From NCBI GenBank assembly GCA_050942555.1, contig JBMNNN010000031.1, positions 1 to 14,289 of the forward strand: a DNA stretch of 14,289 bases. Reading direction: 5' to 3'. The translations under genes were made by a program, and so were the position numbers. Of the stretch, positions 6,876-14,236 are shown in pieces. Each line of letters starts with the position of its first letter. The stretch's first letter is position 1. The notes beneath the pieces were generated by a model. It saw only the letters and a list, made by a program, of their open reading frames with translations, made no database searches and was not told where the DNA came from. Source of the stretch: JAAYXU01 sp050942555 (GTDB lineage: Bacteria; Bacillota; Clostridia; Christensenellales; UMGS416).

Positions 6876-7316
6876 GTGGAGCCCGCGTATGTGAAAAGGC
6901 TGAGCTATTCGTTCCGAAAAAGGAGAAACAAGCTCATCAAATACAAAATGCGGATGCGGATGTCGGTCATACTGGGCTTTTTCTCGGGCGCGCTGGCCCT
7001 TCTGGCGCTGTACATCGGGAACCGTGTACTGGCCGCTTTCCCGGGTCGGCCCGAATGGATCCTCGAGAGCGCGGGAACGGCGGAGGGACGCTCTTTCGTG
7101 GCCGCAATCATCATGCTCCTCTGCGCTGCGGCGGGCGCGCTGTACGCGATCGCACATTATGCGTACATCAAGCGCAAATACGATTCTCTCCGGCACTCGA
7201 CGCAGGATCATTTCGGCACGCAGGATGTCTGTGACTGCTATGTGAGCACATGCACATGCGAGGATGACTTCATAGAGGACATGGACAGGAACTATGATAT
7301 CAACCTGAGCTATTGA
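6876..7316 (+). CDS. Two-helix membrane protein with cytoplasmic CxCx4CxC tail, unknown function
   Basis: I do not recognise this 146-residue protein. It begins with a strongly basic segment (KRLSYSFRKRRNKLIKYKMRMRM), then a first membrane helix at about residues 30-52 and a second at about 72-96, joined by a short loop. After a basic HYAYIKRKYD segment the tail contains C119, C121, C126 and C128 (CDCYVSTCTC) followed by the acidic stretch EDDFIEDMD. By the positive-inside rule both ends lie in the cytoplasm, so the cysteine cluster would be cytosolic and could bind metal or form a redox site. The start is GTG 6876, chosen because a purine-rich GAAGGGGGGA site lies 5 nt upstream. It diverges from the panT operon across 263 bp; no convincing plus-strand promoter was found there. 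A terminator-like hairpin follows at 7369, so it is probably a single-gene unit. Confidence 0.75.
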   Translation: MEPAYVKRLSYSFRKRRNKLIKYKMRMRMSVILGFFSGALALLALYIGNRVLAAFPGRPEWILESAGTAEGRSFVAAIIMLLCAAAGALYAIAHYAYIKRKYDSLRHSTQDHFGTQDVCDCYVSTCTCEDDFIEDMDRNYDINLSY

Positions 7317-7368
7317 TCGCGGCCCTGCCGTGTACGAAGGATGCCGGACATGGCCACACAGTCGATCA

Positions 7369-7402
7369 CGCGGGGCGGGGCTCCTCCCGCCGCGCGCCTT
7401 TT
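7369..7402 (+). terminator. Likely rho-independent terminator after the CxC membrane protein gene
   Basis: The arms 7369-7379 and 7386-7396 pair at 10 of 11 positions, all G:C, around a 6-nt loop, and are followed by CC and four T (7399-7402). The T-tract is short, so termination may be partial. It lies 52 nt after the stop at 7316 and upstream of the next promoter. Confidence 0.6.
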
Positions 7403-7477
7403 ATGCGGGAAAAGATAAAGCGATGGGTCCACACCGCAAATACATCAAAATTAACCGCCTTATATGTCGGGTTTGGA

Positions 7478-7506
7478 TTGAAAAAAAAGGCCCGTAATGG
7501 TACACT
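7478..7506 (+). promoter_or_regulatory. SigA-type promoter of the MFS-GDPD-VOC operon
   Basis: TTGAAA at 7478-7483, a 17-nt spacer, and TACACT at 7501-7506. Transcription would begin near 7513, just past the in-frame ATG at 7511, which is another reason to place the MFS start at 7538. Confidence 0.7.
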
Positions 7507-7537
7507 CAGCATGGAATCCCGCAAGGAGGATATTAGG

Positions 7538-8857
7538 ATGAAACTGAATATAAAAAGCACGATCCTCGTGGGCCTGGCATTTCTGACGATTTCCGCATTC
7601 TGGCAGCTCTATGATTTCTATGTTCCCCTCATTCTTCTTAATACATTCGGGATCGGCGACGATGTTTCGGGATTCATCATGTCCCTCGACAACATCGTCG
7701 CGCTCTTTCTGCTGCCGCTCTTTGGCATGATCTCCGACAGGAGCCACACGAGGATCGGACGCAGGATGCCGTATATCCTGTTTGGAACCCTGGCGGCTTC
7801 GGTGTTCATACTGATGATACCGTATGCAGCCCACTCGCGGAACCTGCCGCTTTTCATCGCCGTGCTGGGCATGGTGCTCCTCAGCATGGCCGTGTACCGC
7901 TCGCCCGCCGTCGCGCTGATGCCCGACATCACGCCCAAGCCGCTGCGCTCCAAGGGAAACGCGATCATCAACCTGATGGGCGCGGTGGGCGGCGCGATGA
8001 TACTGCTGCTTAACGCGTTCCTCGCGCCCGACACGAAGAACCCCGATACAGCGAACTACTGGCCGGTTTTCCTCATCACGGTGGGCATCATGCTCGTGGG
8101 TACGCTGGTGCTCTACCTGACCGTGAACGAGCCTGAGCTGGTCCGCAAAATGCGCAGGGACAGCGCCGCGGCGGGGATCGACCCCGAGGAGGCGGAAGAG
8201 GGCCGCGGGAGCGCCGGGGCACAGAAAACGCGCGGGCCGAAGCTCGCGCCCGAAGTGCGCCGGAGCATGGCGTTCATACTGGTATCGATATCGCTCTGGT
8301 TCATGGGCTACAACGCGGTGACCACCGCCTTTTCAAAGTACGCGGTCACAGCGCTGGGCATTGACGAGTCCAGGGCGTCGCTCATACTGATGGTGGCGGT
8401 CGTGGTCGCGACGCTCGCATTTGTCCCGGTGGGCATACTCTCCACGCGCATCGGGCGCAAGAAAAGCATACTCATCGGCCTCGTGCTGCTGACGGCGGTA
8501 TTCGGGACGGCCTCCCTCTATACGCAGTACAGCCCGCTTATGTACGTTTCATTCGCGCTGGCAGGCATCGCGTGGGCTTCGATCAACGTCAACTCGCTGC
8601 CCATGGTGCTGGAAATGTCGAAGGGCGCCAGCGTCGGGCAGTATACCGGATACTACTATACGTTTTCGATGACGGCGCAGGTGATTACGCCGATACTGTC
8701 GGGCATACTGCTCGAACGGGTGGGCTACTTTACGCTGATGCCCTACGGCGCGCTGTTCGTCGGTCTGGCGATCGTGACGATGGCGATGGTGCGGCACGGC
8801 GACGCGAAGCCCGTCCGGGCTGCCGGGGCGCCGGGGCTTGGCCAGGGCGCGGAATAA
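7538..8857 (+). CDS. MFS transporter, sugar (GPH/SLC45-like) type
   Basis: A 439-residue major facilitator protein with about 12 membrane helices in two halves. The loop between helices 2 and 3 reads GMISDRSHTRIGRRMPY (about residues 63-80), the motif-A form seen in glycoside-cation symporters and SLC45/sucrose-like transporters; a second copy, STRIGRKKSILIG (about residue 301), marks the C-terminal half. The charged middle loop (RKMRRDSAAAGIDPEEAEEGRGS...) is the usual cytoplasmic linker. The substrate is probably a sugar or glycoside with proton or sodium coupling, but it cannot be read from sequence. ATG 7538 follows AAGGAGG with an 8-nt spacer; ATG 7511 is in frame but lacks a site and lies at the predicted transcription start. 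The gene is followed after 29 nt by a phosphodiesterase-like gene, suggesting one transcript. Confidence 0.9.
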   Translation: MKLNIKSTILVGLAFLTISAFWQLYDFYVPLILLNTFGIGDDVSGFIMSLDNIVALFLLPLFGMISDRSHTRIGRRMPYILFGTLAASVFILMIPYAAHSRNLPLFIAVLGMVLLSMAVYRSPAVALMPDITPKPLRSKGNAIINLMGAVGGAMILLLNAFLAPDTKNPDTANYWPVFLITVGIMLVGTLVLYLTVNEPELVRKMRRDSAAAGIDPEEAEEGRGSAGAQKTRGPKLAPEVRRSMAFILVSISLWFMGYNAVTTAFSKYAVTALGIDESRASLILMVAVVVATLAFVPVGILSTRIGRKKSILIGLVLLTAVFGTASLYTQYSPLMYVSFALAGIAWASINVNSLPMVLEMSKGASVGQYTGYYYTFSMTAQVITPILSGILLERVGYFTLMPYGALFVGLAIVTMAMVRHGDAKPVRAAGAPGLGQGAE

Positions 8858-8886
8858 CGTGGCAGATATTCGGAGGGATTCGCGGT

Positions 8887-9726
8887 ATGGAATGGCTGAT
8901 TGGCTTGGGCGGCGCTGCGCTGGCGCTGGCCGTACTGAACGGGGTGCTGATCGCGCCCGGTAGGGCTCCCGCCAGCGCAGCCGCGCTGTGGCGGACGCAT
9001 TACGCGCACCGGGGGCTGCACAGCCGCGACAGGACTGTGCCCGAGAACTCGCTGGCCGCGTTCGCCGCGGCAGCCGATGCCGGATACGGCATGGAGCTGG
9101 ATATACAGCTCAGCGCCGACGGGCAGGTGGTGGTTTTTCATGACGGCGACCTCCGGCGGGTATGCGGCGTGGACCGGAGGGTGGACGAATGCACGCTGGA
9201 CGAGCTCAGAGAGTACGCGCTGCACGGCACGCAGCAGCGCATCCCGCTCTTTAGCGAGATGCTTTCGCTCATAGACGGACGGGTTCCGCTCATCGTGGAG
9301 CTCAAGAACGTGCGCGACCGGGACGCGCTGTGCGAAAAGACCGCGGCGATACTGGACCGGTACGAAGGCCCGTACTGCATCGAGTCCTTTCATCCGGGCA
9401 TCGTGTCCTGGTTCCGGAAGAACCGGCCGGGCGTCGTGCGCGGCCAGCTTTCTGCGGGTATGAGGAGCTTTCGCTCTCTGCCGTGGTACCAGCGGCCGCT
9501 GCTGTCGCTGATGCTGACCCACGTGTCGACGCGGCCCCATTTCGTGGCCTATCGCCACGAAGACGCGCGCGGACACCTCGGACTGCGGTTTTTCCGGCTG
9601 CTGGGCGGTCGGCTTGTGGCCTGGACGGTGCGCAGCGAGGCCGACGCCGCGTACTGCGATACGAGGTTCGACACGATGATATTTGAGTTTATCACCCTCA
9701 GCAATAAAAATGAAAGAGGTAGATAG
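8887..9726 (+). CDS. Glycerophosphodiester phosphodiesterase family protein, membrane-anchored
   Basis: A 279-residue GDPD TIM-barrel protein. Family members hydrolyse glycerophosphodiesters to glycerol-3-phosphate and an alcohol, using one divalent metal. H41 and R42 in AHRGLH, P52-E53-N54, E70 and D72 in MELDIQLSADG, H85-D86 in VVFHDGDL, and VELK near residue 136 are the expected catalytic and metal residues, all present. Residues 1-22 (MEWLIGLGGAALALAVLNGVLI) form a likely membrane anchor or uncleaved signal, so the catalytic domain is either at the outer face or tethered inside. ATG 8887 has a GGAGGG site about 10 nt upstream. Its stop (TAG 9724-9726) is one base from the next ATG. The combination with an MFS transporter suggests handling of an imported or membrane-derived phosphodiester, but that is inference. 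Confidence 0.92.
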   Translation: MEWLIGLGGAALALAVLNGVLIAPGRAPASAAALWRTHYAHRGLHSRDRTVPENSLAAFAAAADAGYGMELDIQLSADGQVVVFHDGDLRRVCGVDRRVDECTLDELREYALHGTQQRIPLFSEMLSLIDGRVPLIVELKNVRDRDALCEKTAAILDRYEGPYCIESFHPGIVSWFRKNRPGVVRGQLSAGMRSFRSLPWYQRPLLSLMLTHVSTRPHFVAYRHEDARGHLGLRFFRLLGGRLVAWTVRSEADAAYCDTRFDTMIFEFITLSNKNERGR

Positions 9727-9727
9727 T

Positions 9728-10123
9728 ATGGCTGATTATCTTGTCAAGGGACTCGCGCACGTCGGGGTCATGACGCGCGACGTGGACGCCAGCATGGACT
9801 TCTATGTGGAAAATCTGGGCTTTGAGCGGTACCATATGCATACGCTCCCCAACGGGTGCAAGCTCGGGTTCGTGCGGTGCGGCGACCTCGTCGTCGAGTT
9901 CATCGAATCCGGCGCCCAGCGCGAAAAAGGAACCGTCGACCATGTGGCGATCGAGGTGCTGGGGCTTGACGCGATGACCGAAGCGCTCAAGGCGCGCGGC
10001 ATCGTGTTCGATTACGACGAGAACCATACGGTGCCCGACCTTTTCCCCTCAGGCAGCCGCATGAACTTCTTTACCGGGCCGTCGGGCGAGCGCATCGAGC
10101 TCTACGAATACGCGGGGAAATAG
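9728..10123 (+). CDS. VOC (glyoxalase/bleomycin-resistance fold) family protein
   Basis: A 131-residue single vicinal-oxygen-chelate protein with two beta-alpha-beta-beta-beta modules. H11 (GLAHVGVMTRD), E57 (LVVEFIES), H72 (VDHVAIEV) and E124 (ERIELYEY) occupy the four positions used for metal binding in glyoxalase I and methylmalonyl-CoA epimerase, so an active metal site is plausible. The size fits a glyoxalase-I-like lyase or isomerase, but many VOC proteins in Clostridia have no known substrate. ATG 9728 lies one base after the phosphodiesterase stop with GAGGT about 7 nt upstream, so it is tightly co-translated. No clear terminator follows in the 92 nt before the glycerate kinase gene; that stretch is A-rich at first and then carries the next promoter. 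Confidence 0.9.
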   Translation: MADYLVKGLAHVGVMTRDVDASMDFYVENLGFERYHMHTLPNGCKLGFVRCGDLVVEFIESGAQREKGTVDHVAIEVLGLDAMTEALKARGIVFDYDENHTVPDLFPSGSRMNFFTGPSGERIELYEYAGK

Positions 10124-10157
10124 AGCAACGCAAAAAATGATCCACAAACGCGAAAAG

Positions 10158-10167
10158 ATAGGCCTAT
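10158..10167. promoter_or_regulatory. Perfect 10-bp palindrome upstream of the glycerate kinase promoter
   Basis: ATAGGCCTAT is a perfect inverted repeat centred about 38 bases before the predicted transcription start, where an activator or repressor could sit next to an extended -10 promoter that lacks a -35. A palindrome this short may be chance. Confidence 0.3.
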
Positions 10168-10185
10168 GTGCCTGCTTTAGCTGTC

Positions 10186-10194
10186 TGCTATAAT
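10186..10194 (+). promoter_or_regulatory. Extended -10 promoter of the glycerate kinase operon
   Basis: TGCTATAAT is a TGn extended -10 with a perfect TATAAT hexamer (10189-10194). The expected -35 region (about 10166-10171) does not resemble TTGACA, as is usual for extended -10 promoters. The start would be near 10201 and the ATG is at 10216. Confidence 0.65.
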
Positions 10195-10215
10195 AATTGG
10201 GAAGGGAAGCCGTAC

Positions 10216-11358
10216 ATGAAAATCATCGTCGCGCCCGATTCCTTCAAGGGGAGCCTGACGGCCGCGGAGGCTGCCCGCTGCGTAAAGCGGGGACTCGGAC
10301 TGGCGGGAATCGCGGACGTCGAGTGCCTGCCGCTGGCCGACGGCGGAGAGGGCACCGTGGAGGCGCTGGTCGCGGCCACCGGCGGCGCTGTGCGCGTAAG
10401 CCGGGTGAGCGGTCCGCTGGGAGAGCCAGTGGAGGCGCGCTGGGGCATACTGGGCGACGGCGTGACCGCCGTAATCGAAATGGCCGAAGCCTCCGGGCTG
10501 ACGCTGGTGCCAGAGGGACGGTTGAATCCTATGCTGACCAGCACCTACGGGACCGGCGAGCTCATTCGCGAGGCGGTAGCGGCGGGCTGTTCGCGGCTCC
10601 TGATGGGTATCGGCGGCAGCGCGACCAACGATGGCGGGGCCGGAATGGCGCAGGCGCTGGGGTTCAGGCTGCTGGATGCGGCGGGCGGCGAGCTGCCGCG
10701 CGGGGGCGGCTCTCTTCATGCGCTTGACCGCATCGATGTGTCGGTCTTCGACGCTGCCATGTACCGAGACGTGTCGGTGCGCGTAGCCTGCGATGTAACC
10801 AATCCGCTGTGCGGGCCCGAGGGAGCGTCGGCGGTATACGGGCCGCAGAAGGGCGCGGACAGGGAGATGGTAGCGCGGCTGGACGCGAACCTGTACCACT
10901 TCGCGCGGATCCTCATGCGCGATCTGGGCGCCGACGTGCTGGCGCTGCCGGGAGGCGGCGCGGCAGGAGGGCTGGGCGCGGGGCTTGCGGCGTTCCTCGG
11001 GGCCAGCCTGGAGCCGGGCATCGATGTCGTGCTGGAAACCGTGGGATTCGACAGGCGCATCCAGGGAGCCGACTGGATCATCACCGGGGAAGGACGCACC
11101 GACGGCCAGACGCTCTTTGGGAAGGTGCCGCTGGGGGTAGCCCGCCGCGCCGCGGCGGCGGGGATTCCGGTCATATGCCTGTCGGGAAGCCTGGGGCCGG
11201 GCTTCGGGGCGCTGTACGACCACGGTTTTGCGGCTCTCCTGAGCATCGCCCCGGGACCCGGAACGCTCAGGGACGCGATGAAAAACGCCGCGGCGCGTCT
11301 CGAGGACACGGCCCGCGCGGTCGGAGGAATACTCCGTGCGCTTGCCAGGAGAACATAA
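10216..11358 (+). CDS. Glycerate kinase (type I, GlxK/GarK family)
   Basis: A 380-residue glycerate kinase, normal length for the family, which phosphorylates D-glycerate (to 2- or 3-phosphoglycerate) with ATP and feeds lower glycolysis. The N-terminus KIIVAPDSFKGSLTAAEAA is the family signature. PLADGGEGTVEAL, MAEASGL, STYGTGELI, GIGGSATNDGGAGMAQALG, ACDVTNPLCGPEGAS, VYGPQKGA, PGGGAAGGLGAGL and ITGEGRTDGQTLFGKVP are all canonical blocks. I start at ATG 10216 because the signature begins there, with a GGAAGGG site upstream and the promoter at 10186; an in-frame ATG at 10168 would precede the predicted transcript start. The Gfo/Idh dehydrogenase gene follows 12 nt later, pointing to oxidation or reduction of sugar acids that end as glycerate. 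Product 2-P or 3-P cannot be told from sequence alone. Confidence 0.96.
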   Translation: MKIIVAPDSFKGSLTAAEAARCVKRGLGLAGIADVECLPLADGGEGTVEALVAATGGAVRVSRVSGPLGEPVEARWGILGDGVTAVIEMAEASGLTLVPEGRLNPMLTSTYGTGELIREAVAAGCSRLLMGIGGSATNDGGAGMAQALGFRLLDAAGGELPRGGGSLHALDRIDVSVFDAAMYRDVSVRVACDVTNPLCGPEGASAVYGPQKGADREMVARLDANLYHFARILMRDLGADVLALPGGGAAGGLGAGLAAFLGASLEPGIDVVLETVGFDRRIQGADWIITGEGRTDGQTLFGKVPLGVARRAAAAGIPVICLSGSLGPGFGALYDHGFAALLSIAPGPGTLRDAMKNAAARLEDTARAVGGILRALARRT

Positions 11359-11370
11359 GGAGGTATCACG

Positions 11371-12414
11371 ATGAAAGACGGAAAGATCAGGATCGGACTC
11401 ATAGGGGCCGGGAACATCTGCCAGAGCGCACATATCCCCGCGTACCTTGAGCAGAGCGACGTGGAGCTATACGCGGTGTGCGACCTTAAGGCCGAACGCG
11501 CCGAGGAGGTGCGCCAGCGCTACGGCATGAAGGTGGCTACGACGTCGATCGACGAGCTGGTATCGATCGACGAACTGGACGCCGTGAGCGTATGCACGTG
11601 GAACAACGCGCACGCGGACGCGGTCATACGGGCCGCGCGCGCCGGGAAGCACATACTGTGCGAAAAGCCGATGTGTATGAATCCCGCCGAGGCGCTCGAG
11701 ATGAAAAAGGCCGTCGAAGCGGCCGGGGTGACGTTCATGATGGGCTTTGTGCGCCGCTTTGACGGCGAGACCGTCGCGGTCCGGGAGGCGGCCGAAAACG
11801 GGCTTCTAGGGCATGTGTACTACGCGCGGGCTTCGCTGCTGCGCCGCCGCGGTACGCCGCTTGGATGGTTCACCGACCTGTCGAAGTCGGGCGGCGGGCC
11901 GGTTATCGATATCGGGGTGCACCTGCTGGATCTGACCTGGTACCTGATGGGACGGCCGAATCCTATCAGCGTGTCGGCGTGCGTCCATCACGAGATCGGG
12001 GATTATAAGACCAAGGGCGTCACCCGCTGGGAAGCCCTCGACACGGACGATCTGGTATTCGAGACCGAGGACAGCGCGAACGGGCTCATCCGCTTCGACA
12101 ATGGCGCGTCGATCCTCTTTGATGTGAGCTGGGCGATTAACGGCTTAAGCGGTATGAGCGTCCATCTGTACGGGAATAAGGCGGGCGCGTCGGTATCCCC
12201 GCCCGTTCTCTACGGGGAGTCGGCGGGGTACCTGTCGGATGCGCAGCTCAGACCCGCCAAGCTCAAGGGCTTTTCAGAGGAGATCCGCCATTTCCTCGAC
12301 TGCGTGAAAACCGGGCGCAAGCCCATCGCGCCGCTCGAGGATGGCGTCACGGTGCAGCGTATGCTCAACGGCATCTATGATTCAGCCGCAGCGGGCTGCG
12401 AAGTCAAAATCTGA
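11371..12414 (+). CDS. Gfo/Idh/MocA family NAD(P)-dependent oxidoreductase
   Basis: A 347-residue dehydrogenase of the glucose-fructose oxidoreductase/inositol dehydrogenase family. The N-terminal Rossmann motif is IGLIGAGNICQSAHIPAY. Then come CEKPMCMNP with K99 of the catalytic EKP motif, MMGFVRRFD, and GGGPVIDIGVHLLDLTWYLMG with D180 and H184 completing the usual Lys-Asp-His triad, so the enzyme looks active. The substrate, a sugar, inositol or sugar acid, cannot be deduced. ATG 11371 follows AAGGAGG with a 7-nt spacer. It lies 12 nt after the glycerate kinase gene and they almost certainly share the promoter at 10186. A long hairpin at 12429 lies just past its stop. The co-encoded kinase and the GH4 glycosidase on the far side suggest degradation of plant- or host-derived glycosides. 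Confidence 0.95.
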   Translation: MKDGKIRIGLIGAGNICQSAHIPAYLEQSDVELYAVCDLKAERAEEVRQRYGMKVATTSIDELVSIDELDAVSVCTWNNAHADAVIRAARAGKHILCEKPMCMNPAEALEMKKAVEAAGVTFMMGFVRRFDGETVAVREAAENGLLGHVYYARASLLRRRGTPLGWFTDLSKSGGGPVIDIGVHLLDLTWYLMGRPNPISVSACVHHEIGDYKTKGVTRWEALDTDDLVFETEDSANGLIRFDNGASILFDVSWAINGLSGMSVHLYGNKAGASVSPPVLYGESAGYLSDAQLRPAKLKGFSEEIRHFLDCVKTGRKPIAPLEDGVTVQRMLNGIYDSAAAGCEVKI

Positions 12415-12422
12415 CGGGCGAG

Positions 12423-12466
12423 AAAAAGGCCTGAGGGACGCGCCTTTCCCCGCACGTTCCTCAGGC
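12423..12466. terminator. Hairpin terminator between convergent genes, best in the minus direction
   Basis: GCCTGAGGGACG (12429-12440) pairs with CGTTCCTCAGGC (12455-12466) over 12 positions, including one G-U. Read on the minus strand, the stem is followed after 12429 by an uninterrupted TTTTT (complement of 12423-12427), a classical terminator for the small gene at 12534-12779. On the plus strand the stem is followed only by AGGCTTCTTT, so it may also end the Gfo/Idh transcript, but less surely. Confidence 0.75.
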
Positions 12467-12533
12467 AGGCTTCTTTCCGGACGGACAGTTTTCGAATTCC
12501 GCCGGCCGTATCTTCCGGATGTGGACAGATCCC

Positions 12534-12779
12534 TCAGGATTCCTTGCAGACCCCGCAGGACGAGTCGCTGGATACGAGCAGGAGGATGATCACAAGGATG
12601 ATCAGCCACTCGTTGCCCCCGTCGAAAAGTCCTCCCAGAAAACCTTTGTGGTCGCAGCCGCTTCCGATCCCGCCAAGGCATCCTGAGCAAATCAGTATGA
12701 TGATCAGTATGATGATCCAGATAAAGTTGGAATCATCGTCGCACCTATCGCGGCCGAACAGCATACCAGCCACCGCCAT
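12534..12779 (-). CDS. Small Cys/Gly-rich two-helix membrane protein, unknown function
   Basis: An 81-residue protein that I cannot assign to a named family. It has two hydrophobic helices, IWIIILIIILICSGC (about residues 19-33) and EWLIILVIILLLV (about 57-69), joined by a glycine-rich turn (GGIGSGCDHKGFLGGLFDGGN). Six cysteines are scattered: one near the N-terminus (RDRCDDD), CSGC, GCDHKG, and a CGVC motif at the very end (SSCGVCKES). It resembles in style the short Cys/Gly/Ile-rich membrane proteins common in spore-forming Clostridia, but that is impression, not homology. Evidence that it is real: ATG 12779 has an AAGGGGG site directly upstream, and a hairpin with a T-tract in its own direction lies about 70 nt after its stop. 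A start at the internal ATG 12764 is possible. It diverges from the GH4 gene across 84 bp. Confidence 0.65.
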   Translation of the reverse strand: MAVAGMLFGRDRCDDDSNFIWIIILIIILICSGCLGGIGSGCDHKGFLGGLFDGGNEWLIILVIILLLVSSDSSCGVCKES

Positions 12780-12863
12780 CGCCCCCTTGCATCAGCATTC
12801 TGCATCATATTACTCAGTTGGATCGCAAAGGGTGCAAATAAACAAACAGAAGGGAGTATCACC

Positions 12864-14198
12864 ATGGACAGAAAGAAAATCACATTCATCGGAGCGGGCA
12901 GTGTGGGCTTTACCCGCGGACTTGCCAAGGATATCCTGACGTTCCCCGCGTTCCGGGACGCGGAGCTGTGCCTGATGGACATCAACGCAGAACGCCTCGG
13001 AATGGCGGAACGCTCCGTCCGGCACATCGTCGAGACGGGCAAGTACCCGGCCAAGGTTACCGCGACGATGGACCGGGCCGAGGCGCTGACCGGCGCGGAC
13101 GGCGTGCTCATCACGATACTGTCGGGCGGCGTGTCGGTTTGGCGTCACGACATCGAGATTCCCAAGAAATACGGCGTGGATATCAACGTGGGCGACACGC
13201 GCGGCCCGTCGGGCATATTCCGGTTCCTGCGCACCGCTCCCGACATGATGGACATTTGCCGCGACGTCGAGCGCCACTGCCCCGATGCGATCGTGCTCAA
13301 CTACACAAACCCGATGGCGATGCTGTGCCGCCTGCTGCAGACTCAGACCAGCGTGCGGATCACGGGGCTCTGCCACAGCGTGCAGGGAACCGCCGAAATG
13401 CTCGCCAAATGGATCGGCGCGCCGATGGACGAAATCAGCTATTTCTGTGCCGGCATCAACCACCAGGCGCACTACCTCAAATTCGAGTGGAACGGAAAGG
13501 ACGCCTACCCGCTCATCCGCCGCGCGATCACCGAGGACGAGGCGATATACCGCTCTGAGCGCGTGCGCAACGAGATGTATCTGGCGCTGGGATACTATAT
13601 CACCGAATCGTCGGGCCACAATTCCGAGTATGTAGCGTGGTTCCGCAAGCGCCCCGATCTCATAGACAAGTACTGCAAGCCCGAAGAGGGCAGCAACTGG
13701 AACCCCGGCGAGTACGCCTATATCCTCAAGGAGTATGAGAAGCGCGACGACGACTGGCGCGAGCGGATCGAGAAATGGATGCACGAGCCCCTCGACCTTA
13801 CGCGCGGCAAGGAGTACGCGTCCAACATATTCAACGCGATATTCGGCGACTATACGCCCTACGAGTTCAACGGCAACATCCGCAACTTCGGCGTCATCGA
13901 CAACCTGCCCGAAGGGTGCTGCGTCGAGGTGCCGGTGCTGGCCAGCCGCCGTGGTCTGGACCCGTTCAAGATCGGCGCGCTGCCGCCGCAGATCGCGCTT
14001 CTCAACAACATCACGGCCCGCATCGAGGAGATGGCCGTCGAAGGCTGCATCGCGGGCGATCCGGAAATGATATACCAGGCCATCTGCTTCGATCCGCTGA
14101 CGTCGGCGGTGCTGTCTCTGCGCGAGATCCGCAGCATGGTCGACGAGATGTTTGCGCAGTTCAAGGACTATCTGCCCCAGTTCAAGAATCTCAAATAA
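12864..14198 (+). CDS. GH4 family glycosidase (MelA-like alpha-galactosidase/alpha-glucosidase type)
   Basis: A 444-residue glycoside hydrolase of family 4, which cleaves glycosides by an NAD-dependent oxidation-elimination-reduction route needing a divalent metal. The NAD-binding N-terminus is ITFIGAGSVGFTRGLAKD with acidic MDIN at the end of the second strand. N146-Y-T-N149-P and C170-H-S-V and H200 in CAGINHQAH are the substrate and metal-binding motifs; C170 and H200 are the expected metal ligands. The CHSV form is typical of MelA-like alpha-galactosidases and related alpha-galacturonidases rather than of the 6-phospho-glucosidases (CDMP/CNVP), so an unphosphorylated alpha-glycoside is most likely. 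The full length is normal. ATG 12864 follows GAAGGGAG by about 7 nt. It is transcribed alone as far as seen, ending at a perfect terminator. No convincing promoter or catabolite-repression site was found in the 84 bp upstream. Confidence 0.95.
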   Translation: MDRKKITFIGAGSVGFTRGLAKDILTFPAFRDAELCLMDINAERLGMAERSVRHIVETGKYPAKVTATMDRAEALTGADGVLITILSGGVSVWRHDIEIPKKYGVDINVGDTRGPSGIFRFLRTAPDMMDICRDVERHCPDAIVLNYTNPMAMLCRLLQTQTSVRITGLCHSVQGTAEMLAKWIGAPMDEISYFCAGINHQAHYLKFEWNGKDAYPLIRRAITEDEAIYRSERVRNEMYLALGYYITESSGHNSEYVAWFRKRPDLIDKYCKPEEGSNWNPGEYAYILKEYEKRDDDWRERIEKWMHEPLDLTRGKEYASNIFNAIFGDYTPYEFNGNIRNFGVIDNLPEGCCVEVPVLASRRGLDPFKIGALPPQIALLNNITARIEEMAVEGCIAGDPEMIYQAICFDPLTSAVLSLREIRSMVDEMFAQFKDYLPQFKNLK

Positions 14199-14210
14199 GA
14201 ATGATCCGCG

Positions 14211-14236
14211 CCGGCCCTTTACGGGCCGGTTTTTTT
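14211..14236 (+). terminator. Rho-independent terminator of the GH4 gene
   Basis: CCGGCCC (14211-14217), loop TTTAC, GGGCCGG (14223-14229), then seven T (14230-14236). It begins 12 nt after the stop codon and is as good as such terminators get. Confidence 0.95.

Noticed and set aside
7313..7537. MFS protein starting at 7313 or 7511
   Set aside because: Residues before 7538 cross the terminator hairpin and the promoter. Only ATG 7538 has an AAGGAGG site.
10177..11433. A 418-codon minus-strand frame antisense to glycerate kinase
   Set aside because: The translation is Arg/His/Gln-rich and low in pattern, so it is a shadow of the GC-rich kinase gene.
12780..12863. Promoters in the divergent region between the small membrane gene and the GH4 gene
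   Set aside because: Candidate hexamers (TTGCAT, TTGGAT, TAATAT) have poor partners or wrong spacing, so none is called.
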